From assembly GCA_001787465.1 (NCBI GenBank), contig MFXJ01000087.1:1-6011 (forward strand): a DNA stretch of 6,011 nucleotides. Reading direction: 5' to 3'. This DNA comes from Candidatus Peregrinibacteria bacterium RIFOXYB2_FULL_32_7 (GTDB taxonomy: Bacteria > Patescibacteriota > Gracilibacteria > UBA1369 > GWF2-33-10). A program made the position numbers and the translations under genes. Below are positions 1 to 6,011 of the stretch, one piece after another; the first letter of the stretch is position 1, and every line of letters begins with the position of its first letter. The notes beneath the pieces are model-generated. The model was not told the origin of the DNA. It worked only from the letters and a program-made list of their open reading frames with translations, and searched no databases.

Positions 1-2754
1 TAAATATTCTTCATTTGGTTTTAGATTCCTAAAATTCGAAACGAAAAGATAATTTTTAACACCATAATATTTTTTTTGATTAATTTGTAAGAAATTTATG
101 TGATTAATATTTCCAGAGAATTTGGAATTGGTCGATAAGTCACCAAAATAGATTGTACTTTCATCCGATTTGCTACATTTTACAATAATTACTGCAGTAG
201 GAACTACTGCTTCAAAGACATCTTCCCCAAGATTTAGTAAAACTTTAATATCGAAATTTAGCAAAAATTCTCTAAGATCTTTATATCTGGGTTGTAGTAA
301 AAATGTGTTTGGTACAATGTATGTTAAAACACCCCCTTTTCTTATAAGGTCAGATAAAGACTTGTCCATAAAAATTTTGTATATGTCCTTAAACGCCTTT
401 GTTGTTTTCGGATATACTTTTTCAAAAATTTTGGTATATCTGTCAATTGTTGCCCCATAAGGTGGATTCGCAATTACCACATCAAATCCTGGATTCTCTC
501 GCTGGAATACTTCCGAGAAATATAATTTCCACAAAAAGAATGGCTTTGATTTATTCTTCCTGTATTGTGCTAATTTACTTATGGCTTCGTGATTTCCTTG
601 TTCTTTAAGTGTTTCTTCTATCAGTTCCCATTCTAATTCGTCTATCTCTGACTTTAGTGACTTCTTTTTATCATTATCAAACTCGTTGAAAAATTGCTGT
701 TGTAGGTTTTTGATTCTGTTTAGCTTAAGTTGCGACCGTTTGATCTTGATCTCTCCGGCTTCATCTAAGGTCAATGATATGCAAGTTTCTTTTGGTTTTT
801 CTAATAATTTAGCCTTCTGTTTTTCCAGCTTGGATATCTGTTTTTTTAGCTCTTTGATATCCCCTTTCTTTTTCCCAGTTACCACCTCTCCAATATTAAT
901 ATTCAGATCCTTGATCTCTAAATTTATTCGGTTTAATTCTGGGCGATTATCTTTTGCCATTATTCCAAGAAGTTTATCATCAAAGAGTTTAACTCCCTCA
1001 AATTCCTCAAGCAAACTATTTCCGCACATTATCTTATGGTCTAAATTAGGAAGTGGTTTTATATTTGTTATATCAGTCTCATCAACAATAAGAGAAAGCC
1101 AAAATCTTAGTTTGCAGATCTCAACTGCAGATGGCATTATATCAACACCATATAGACAATTTTCAACAGTTTCTCTCTTCAAATCATAAATTTTTCTTTC
1201 TTCTACATAAAATATTGATAGAATTGAACGAGCTCGAACTATTTCATTCATCATACCGACTGGAAAAGCCCCGGAACCAACTGCAGGATCAACGACCTTT
1301 ATCTCTTTGAGAAGCTTGTCTAATAGCGCATAATTCTTCTCTATTGAGTCAGGGAGTAAATATCTTGAATCTATATCGAATGTTTTGCCATGATACTTTT
1401 TCTTTTGCTCTTGAGCTCTTATAGTTTGGTCGAGAGCAAAATCACCAAGATTAATAAATTTCTCTAAATCTTTTCTTTGAATATTGGAATTTGTTTCTAA
1501 ATAATTAATCAAACTTTGCTGACACATGTAATGAACGATTTCCCTAGGGGTATAAAACGCACCCTTTGATTTTCTGTCATTTACTTCGAGCAAATTCTCA
1601 AATACCTTTCCAAGCATCTCCGGATCTACAGCAACCTCTTTTTCGAGAGGCTCATCCTCCTTTACTGTAAAATTATATTCATCAAAAGTGTCTAGTATAT
1701 CTCCAAAAATTTCGTTCTCTATGAATATGTTTGTTTCGATCCAATCATAATCATTTATTGCTTCGAACAAACCACCATTCAAGAATGGGATTTTACAGTT
1801 AAATCGGTCGTAATAATCATTTGGTCTCTTAATTGCAATAGCTTGATAGAATAATGGCTCTAGGATATCATTAAAGAAATTAGTATATGGAACTAGTGGC
1901 ATTTCTCCCTTTCTTGGATGCCCGAATAACCTTCTCATAAAGTTTTTTGGACCAGTACCCCACGGTAAAAATCTTCCATCTAGTGCCTTCTGAACTCCAA
2001 GCCAACCTTTCTTTTGTAGGAAATATAAGAAGACAATTTGCCCTAAAAGTTTCTTTGCGAATTCAACAGTATCAACATTCTTGTCTTCAAACTCTTCTTT
2101 TACGTGTTTATCTTTATCGACAATTGCGTCGAGAGATTCTTTTAGTCTGAAGAATAAATCTTTATAGCGATTGAAGAATTCCTTAGTTACATTCTCAATA
2201 CTAAATGCAAGTTCAATTTCATCAACGGACGGCGGGTGTTCATCATTTAATACTAAATGTAAGAACTGATTTCTACATGTATGATTAGGTTCATTCTTTC
2301 CAACTAGATAACTATATCTTTTTGCAGGAGTTAGATCAGTCTCTGCTTTAACTTTACCATCTTCAGCTTTAATAAGATTATACTCCATTTTGACAAATGA
2401 GAACCTCCAATCATCTGTTTCATCATAGAACGCAACAAGTGCGGCATCATTTTCAAATTTACCCAGCCATTTAGCAACGAAGTTACGCTGCATGGTTCTT
2501 GCACGTTCTTTTGAAGATTCTCGTGTTAATTTTACCGCCAGAATTTCAATTACTCTATTGTTATTTTCATATCTACCTAGTTTTTCCACTTTGGTTATAT
2601 AATCCCTGAATTCTTTAGGAATAAATTGGGAGCAATCTTTTATCTCCAACTGTACGTTCTTGAAGAGTTCTTTTGCAAAGGCTAGGAATCGTCTTACTTC
2701 GAATTCTTTGTTGAATGCGTCATTGAGTAGCTGTTCTGCCTGTTGTTTGTTCAT
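1..2754 (-). CDS. Eco57I/COG1002-type DNA adenine N6-methyltransferase, 3' end beyond window
   Basis: The frame is open for 918 codons from the ATG at 2754 to the window edge with no stop, so the C-terminus is missing. The product should transfer a methyl group from S-adenosylmethionine to N6 of adenine in a specific DNA site. Landmarks are DWRFSF at 115-120 in the N-terminal region, PFLNGGLFE at 323-331, DPEMLGKVFE at 377-386, GAFYTP at 398-403, SAM-binding motif I DPAVGSGAF at 489-497, YGVDIMP at 535-541 followed by KLRFWLSL, and catalytic NPPYG at 763-767. A charged, probably coiled-coil insert occupies about 599-735. After NPPYG comes a typical GGVLTYIVPNTFL stretch, then the start of what is probably the target recognition region. 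I see no clear PD-(D/E)XK nuclease in the N-terminal part, which fits cleavage being supplied by the upstream PLD-helicase. The start is fixed: an in-frame TGA lies five codons upstream. The ATG overlaps the helicase stop as ATGA. A Type IIG enzyme or a BREX PglX-like methylase are the alternatives. Confidence 0.92.
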   Translation of the reverse strand, partial: MNKQQAEQLLNDAFNKEFEVRRFLAFAKELFKNVQLEIKDCSQFIPKEFRDYITKVEKLGRYENNNRVIEILAVKLTRESSKERARTMQRNFVAKWLGKFENDAALVAFYDETDDWRFSFVKMEYNLIKAEDGKVKAETDLTPAKRYSYLVGKNEPNHTCRNQFLHLVLNDEHPPSVDEIELAFSIENVTKEFFNRYKDLFFRLKESLDAIVDKDKHVKEEFEDKNVDTVEFAKKLLGQIVFLYFLQKKGWLGVQKALDGRFLPWGTGPKNFMRRLFGHPRKGEMPLVPYTNFFNDILEPLFYQAIAIKRPNDYYDRFNCKIPFLNGGLFEAINDYDWIETNIFIENEIFGDILDTFDEYNFTVKEDEPLEKEVAVDPEMLGKVFENLLEVNDRKSKGAFYTPREIVHYMCQQSLINYLETNSNIQRKDLEKFINLGDFALDQTIRAQEQKKKYHGKTFDIDSRYLLPDSIEKNYALLDKLLKEIKVVDPAVGSGAFPVGMMNEIVRARSILSIFYVEERKIYDLKRETVENCLYGVDIMPSAVEICKLRFWLSLIVDETDITNIKPLPNLDHKIMCGNSLLEEFEGVKLFDDKLLGIMAKDNRPELNRINLEIKDLNINIGEVVTGKKKGDIKELKKQISKLEKQKAKLLEKPKETCISLTLDEAGEIKIKRSQLKLNRIKNLQQQFFNEFDNDKKKSLKSEIDELEWELIEETLKEQGNHEAISKLAQYRKNKSKPFFLWKLYFSEVFQRENPGFDVVIANPPYGATIDRYTKIFEKVYPKTTKAFKDIYKIFMDKSLSDLIRKGGVLTYIVPNTFLLQPRYKDLREFLLNFDIKVLLNLGEDVFEAVVPTAVIIVKCSKSDESTIYFGDLSTNSKFSGNINHINFLQINQKKYYGVKNYLFVSNFRNLKPNEEYL
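2751..2754 (-). promoter_or_regulatory. ATGA stop/start overlap (translational coupling site)
   Basis: The TGA stop of the nuclease-helicase gene (2753-2751) and the ATG of the methyltransferase (2754-2752) share bases as ATGA. Upstream of the ATG the minus strand reads CTGAGATGTTGATAAA, with at best a weak Shine-Dalgarno (GAGATG). Initiation of the methyltransferase therefore probably relies on ribosomes finishing the helicase. This would tie the amounts of the two proteins together, as expected for subunits of one system. The overlap is seen directly; the coupling is inferred. Confidence 0.8.
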
Positions 2755-5700
2755 TTTATCAACATCTCAGATAAAATTATTTCTTTAGGACCTGCAATGT
2801 TTCCTGCAATTCCGGCATACGTATCCTGGAAATATTCAGAACCAATAGGAATAATTGATTTTAAGCTCGCTAAAATTTTGAGAGGGTTGATCTCGTTTTT
2901 AATTTTAGTCATCATACGCTTCATTGCTGATTTGGGCAACGCACCTTCTTTTAAGAGATTCAGTACTGACTGCAAATAATCTTCATCGTCATCAGTTAAT
3001 CCTTGTGGTTTGCTTAATAATGCTTTTATTCTCTTCTTAATTTGAGTTTCGTAGCCTCTGTTACTACCCTCAGTATACTCTCCCCCTTCATTCATAAAGA
3101 AATGATCAAATTCTTTTTTATTTTCTTCAAGATACTTATAAAATTCAGGTGTTAATTTTTCCTTTGTATCATTCTTGTCTGCTTTTATGATTTTCACTGC
3201 ATGCTCGAAATCGATTTCGTTAATTGAACTTCCGTCATGGAGGTATGTTTTTCTCAATTTTCCTTTTTTAAAGAAGGTTATGACTCCTTTTTGTTCCGAT
3301 TTCTTCGCGGTTCTTGCCTTCTTAGGTAGTCGCTTTATCTTTTCAAAAAGTGCTTTGTCGTGGTCCCTTATTTCCCTTAATTTCAACAACCATTCTAATT
3401 CTGGATCATCTCTAGCATCTTCACCCATAATTGTTTCTCTGGAACTTAATCTTCTAAATAACTCATGAGATTTTATATCTTCATCTGTCAGTAGTTTAGC
3501 ATCATTTCCAAGCATCTCGATAAATGCTTGGATTTTTATTTCTGCCAACTCGGTGAGGCTTATCTCCTTATTGATAGGTCCAGCAGGGAAAAAATTGTAT
3601 GTGTAGATTTCATTGAATGGAAGATTTTTAGCGACTCTATTAATACGACCAACTCTTTGCATCATTCTTATGGGATTCCAAGGAAGATCATAGTTGATAA
3701 CGACATTAGATCTGTTTAAGTTTACTCCCTCAGAAAGGATTTCGGTCGTTACAAGTATTTTTACATCGTTCTTCTTACTTTTTGCTGCAGGATCAAAATT
3801 ATCTATAATTCTATGTCTAATTATTTCAGGAGACTGACTGGAATAAGCAATCACTTCATTATCAAATAAAGGGCACAACCTGTCTGCTAGATATTCTGCA
3901 GTCTCTTTTGATTCAGTGAATACAATAAGTTTGTTCTGAACCAATGTTGAATCATTTTTGAGCTGTTTAACGAATTCCTCTAATTTCGGATCACTAGTTA
4001 CATCGACCCACATTTCTTTTATTTGAGTAAGGATTTTAAGGTCGTCCATTAATTCATATCTAAAATCTGAATTAAATTTATCTATTTCAATTTTCTTTGC
4101 TTTGTCTCCTTCTATTAGTTTATCCACTGCGTCTATTTCATTATCTTCTAATAGTTCGAAGACTTTTGAAGTATATCTCTCACTGACATACACATATCCT
4201 TTGTCATACTCTTCAATAAATCGTTTATATGAGTAAATAAATCTGTCAATAGATTGTCTAAATGCAAAAAAACTGCTTTCTAGTCTCTTCAATAGAAGGA
4301 TTTTCATCCATTTACCCATATTTTTCTGAGGAGTTTGCTGGTTTTTAGGAAGCTCTTCTTTTAAGTAAAGTAATGGCGTATAACGAGAGTACTTGAATCT
4401 ACTAATAACTAACTCTAATGTCTTATTGAAAATAGAATCAACCTTATCGGAGAAGTGATACAAAACAGATTTTGGTTCCCTAACATTTGGAAACTTAAAT
4501 TTTTGCTTTTCGAGATCTTTTTTGTAATATTTATCGATAATAGTTCTTGTTCTCCTAACCATTAAATATTGTAAAACATTTTCCCTGATATCCTCTGCAT
4601 TTTCTTTCACAATTCTCAGGTATTCTTCTTTATCCTTTTGTCTATTCAATCCATCTAACTTGTTTTGCATTCGCTTGAAATATTTTTCAAGATCTCTGAC
4701 TTTAGGATTTGGTAAAGTGGATTTATGTGCATTCTGAAATAGTTTTATTTGAGATAAAATATCAATAGGCGTATTGTTAAGAGGCGTCGCACTTACTAAT
4801 ATCACCCTCTTTCCTCTACAAATCTTATAGAGTGTTTCATACATTTGAGTTGATTCTGTCCTAAATCTGTGTGCTTCATCGATGATTACATTCTTGAATT
4901 TTTCAGTACCCCTGCTAAGTACTTGATCGAGTTTCCCTATGGATTCGAATTCTGCTCTACGGATTCCGAAATCGTAGAATACATTACGCCAAGAGCCAGG
5001 ATTATTCTTGTCTAATAGTACTGGTGGAGCTAGAACTAATGTGCCGCCATCGAGTTGTTGAGCAAGCATCGTCGCAATGAATGTTTTTCCAAGACCCACA
5101 ACGTCAGAGATGAAAACTCCCCCATACTCTTCAAGTTTCTGTTTTGCATCTCTAACAGCATCTTTTTGATATTCTAAATCCATGAAATTATCAGGCTTGT
5201 AATCGTTTTCAATATCTTGCTGGTCTAGCTGAATCTTTTCTTTTAGATATTCATAAAGGAATTTTAAGAAAAGTTCATATGGAGTTATCTCATCATTTAA
5301 CCATGTTTTCTCCTTGATAGTCTCGACATACTTTTCTGAAACATCTACTGCATTAGACCATAGCTCATTAAATTTATTCAGAGAGAAATCATAATCAGAC
5401 CTGTTTTTTAATTCGACATTGAACTCTAGATTTTCTTTTAGACCAGATTTTGTAAAATTGCTTGAGCCCGTAATGACCCTCCCAACATCTCTATCACCTT
5501 CCTTAAAGCTCATTATATACAATTTAGCATGAATTGTATCAGCCGGATATGCTCGTATTTCTAATTTTCCATTTCTTAGCCAATCAATAAATTTTCTGAT
5601 TCCTTCTTCGACTTCATGAACATCAGCAGAATCATTGAGTTCTTTTACAACTTCTTCTGAGAACATCTCCTTTGTTTCTTTATGGGAAAACGTTGCGAGA

Positions 5701-5936
5701 GATGTCTGTCTTTTTGATTCTTGGATCAAATCAAATGTCTTTTTATCAGTACTGATACCTATCAAGATTCTTATTTTTTCAGTGCTTTCCAAGGATTTGT
5801 ACATGCTATGAAATCCACTAGTATAAAAATAACCAACCAAACAATCAAAATATCTCGTGTCTTTGATTAGTGCGGTGAATCTATTAAGCAAACTTTCCCC
5901 TTTTTCATTTGTTATGAAAGTTAAATCCGTAGTCAT
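2751..5936 (-). CDS. PLD-type nuclease fused to SF2 (SNF2/HepA-like) helicase, defence-type
   Basis: This 1061-residue protein is predicted to translocate on double-stranded DNA by ATP hydrolysis and cut it. Residues about 15-215 form a phospholipase D-like domain: H136 and K138 give the HxK pair, followed by GSSN at 157-160 and N169/E171. Only one such motif is present, so the active site probably forms by dimerisation, as in other single-motif PLD nucleases. The helicase follows: YQ at 256-257, Walker A GLGKT at 281-285, DEAH at 353-356, SATP at 382-385, motif IV around 669-683, motif V near 730-740 (SEGVNL 735-740) and motif VI QRVGRINR at 760-767. All ATPase motifs look intact. About 180 residues of helical linker separate the two RecA lobes, and a 290-residue C-terminal region of unknown role is Lys/Arg-rich around 861-900. 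The ATG is well supported: an in-frame TGA lies four codons upstream and a GAGGGG site sits before it. The stop overlaps the methyltransferase start. The family is clear; the role in restriction is inferred from the neighbour. Confidence 0.93.
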   Translation of the reverse strand: MTTDLTFITNEKGESLLNRFTALIKDTRYFDCLVGYFYTSGFHSMYKSLESTEKIRILIGISTDKKTFDLIQESKRQTSLATFSHKETKEMFSEEVVKELNDSADVHEVEEGIRKFIDWLRNGKLEIRAYPADTIHAKLYIMSFKEGDRDVGRVITGSSNFTKSGLKENLEFNVELKNRSDYDFSLNKFNELWSNAVDVSEKYVETIKEKTWLNDEITPYELFLKFLYEYLKEKIQLDQQDIENDYKPDNFMDLEYQKDAVRDAKQKLEEYGGVFISDVVGLGKTFIATMLAQQLDGGTLVLAPPVLLDKNNPGSWRNVFYDFGIRRAEFESIGKLDQVLSRGTEKFKNVIIDEAHRFRTESTQMYETLYKICRGKRVILVSATPLNNTPIDILSQIKLFQNAHKSTLPNPKVRDLEKYFKRMQNKLDGLNRQKDKEEYLRIVKENAEDIRENVLQYLMVRRTRTIIDKYYKKDLEKQKFKFPNVREPKSVLYHFSDKVDSIFNKTLELVISRFKYSRYTPLLYLKEELPKNQQTPQKNMGKWMKILLLKRLESSFFAFRQSIDRFIYSYKRFIEEYDKGYVYVSERYTSKVFELLEDNEIDAVDKLIEGDKAKKIEIDKFNSDFRYELMDDLKILTQIKEMWVDVTSDPKLEEFVKQLKNDSTLVQNKLIVFTESKETAEYLADRLCPLFDNEVIAYSSQSPEIIRHRIIDNFDPAAKSKKNDVKILVTTEILSEGVNLNRSNVVINYDLPWNPIRMMQRVGRINRVAKNLPFNEIYTYNFFPAGPINKEISLTELAEIKIQAFIEMLGNDAKLLTDEDIKSHELFRRLSSRETIMGEDARDDPELEWLLKLREIRDHDKALFEKIKRLPKKARTAKKSEQKGVITFFKKGKLRKTYLHDGSSINEIDFEHAVKIIKADKNDTKEKLTPEFYKYLEENKKEFDHFFMNEGGEYTEGSNRGYETQIKKRIKALLSKPQGLTDDDEDYLQSVLNLLKEGALPKSAMKRMMTKIKNEINPLKILASLKSIIPIGSEYFQDTYAGIAGNIAGPKEIILSEMLIK

Positions 5937-5941
5937 TCTAA

Positions 5942-5947
5942 CCCCTC
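5942..5947 (-). promoter_or_regulatory. Shine-Dalgarno site of the nuclease-helicase gene
   Basis: The minus strand carries GAGGGG followed by TTAGA and the ATG at 5936. The GAGG core lies 7 bases before the start codon, a normal spacing for pairing with the 3' end of 16S rRNA in bacteria or archaea. Together with the in-frame stop at 5948-5946 it settles the start of the gene. Confidence 0.7.
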
Positions 5948-5952
5948 ATCTT

Positions 5953-5973
5953 AACGCCCATCCTTCCCGCGTT
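5953..5973. repeat. Short inverted repeat in the leader (possible hairpin or operator)
   Basis: The arms AACGC (5953-5957) and GCGTT (5969-5973) are perfect inverted copies separated by 11 bases. The repeat lies just upstream of the ribosome binding site and could be an operator or an RNA hairpin affecting translation. With arms of only 5 bp it could also be chance; the loop is purine-rich on the transcribed strand. Confidence 0.25.
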
Positions 5974-6011
5974 TGTAATCTCAACTTATCAATTTCACTT
6001 TAACTCTTTTA

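Larger units (their letters stand above)
5937..6011 (-). other. Leader/intergenic stretch upstream of the operon
   Basis: These 75 bases precede the nuclease-helicase gene. On the minus strand all three frames contain stops, and the plus strand has no ATG or GTG here, so no divergent gene starts within it. It is A-rich distally and G-rich near the start codon (runs of GGG, GG, GGG and GGGG). I find no convincing bacterial -35/-10 pair and no clear archaeal TATA/BRE box. The promoter may lie beyond the window, or these genes may be part of a longer transcript. Confidence 0.5.

Noticed and set aside
170..608. Two overlapping plus-strand frames opposite the NPPYG region
   Set aside because: Both overlap each other and the strongly conserved methyltransferase catalytic domain on the other strand, so they are shadows.
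686..1189. Plus-strand open frame of 167 codons
   Set aside because: It lies entirely antisense to the methyltransferase, spanning its motif III region and coiled-coil insert. It has a Ser/Phe/Ile-rich composition typical of reverse translations of Lys/Glu-rich genes, and no recognisable domain.
1261..1296. DPAVGSG instead of DPACGSG in methyltransferase motif I taken as a defect
   Set aside because: The Asp, Pro and both Gly that define the SAM-binding loop are kept, and Val at this position is familiar in COG1002-type enzymes, so the enzyme should be active.
2743..2979. Plus-strand open frame crossing the junction of the two genes
   Set aside because: It is antisense to the end of the helicase gene, has no good ribosome site and no recognisable protein features.
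2751..5936. Assignment as DISARM DrmD/DrmMI or BREX helicase/PglX
   Set aside because: The activities are similar, but no drmA, drmB, pglZ or brxL gene is visible and the N-terminal PLD fusion is not diagnostic of those systems, so I did not give those symbols.
5981..6011. Possible C-terminal tail of an upstream minus-strand gene (nine codons then TGA)
   Set aside because: Nine open codons at a window edge carry no information; the frame cannot be told from chance.

Overview
The window is AT-rich (about one third G+C by eye) and is coding almost end to end on the minus strand. It holds two large genes in one operon. Upstream (positions 5936 to 2751) is a 1061-residue protein joining an N-terminal phospholipase D-type (HKD) nuclease domain to a complete superfamily 2, SNF2/HepA-like helicase. 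Downstream (from 2754, still open at base 1) is at least 918 codons of an Eco57I/COG1002-type DNA adenine N6-methyltransferase. The two reading frames share an ATGA (stop TGA over start ATG), so they are almost certainly co-transcribed and translationally coupled.

Layout, in the direction of transcription: a 75-base leader (6011 to 5937) with a purine-rich Shine-Dalgarno site and a small imperfectly supported inverted repeat; the nuclease-helicase gene; the 4-base overlap; then the methyltransferase gene, which leaves the window after its catalytic domain and before any complete target recognition domain. I see no tRNA, rRNA, CRISPR array, insertion sequence, terminator or convincing plus-strand gene. 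The plus-strand open frames are antisense shadows of these two genes.

The natural reading is a restriction-modification or related anti-phage system. The methyltransferase would mark self DNA and its missing C-terminus would read the target. The helicase would translocate on unmodified DNA and the PLD domain would cut. This is the same set of activities as a single-chain Type ISP restriction enzyme, but split over two coupled genes and with a PLD nuclease. It could instead be the core of a larger BREX- or DISARM-like cluster whose other genes lie outside the window; the sequence here cannot decide.

The organism cannot be named. Frequent AGA (Arg) and ATA (Ile) codons, low G+C and Lys/Glu/Ile-rich proteins fit an AT-rich bacterium or an archaeon. 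The Shine-Dalgarno sequence shows a normal prokaryotic leadered start.
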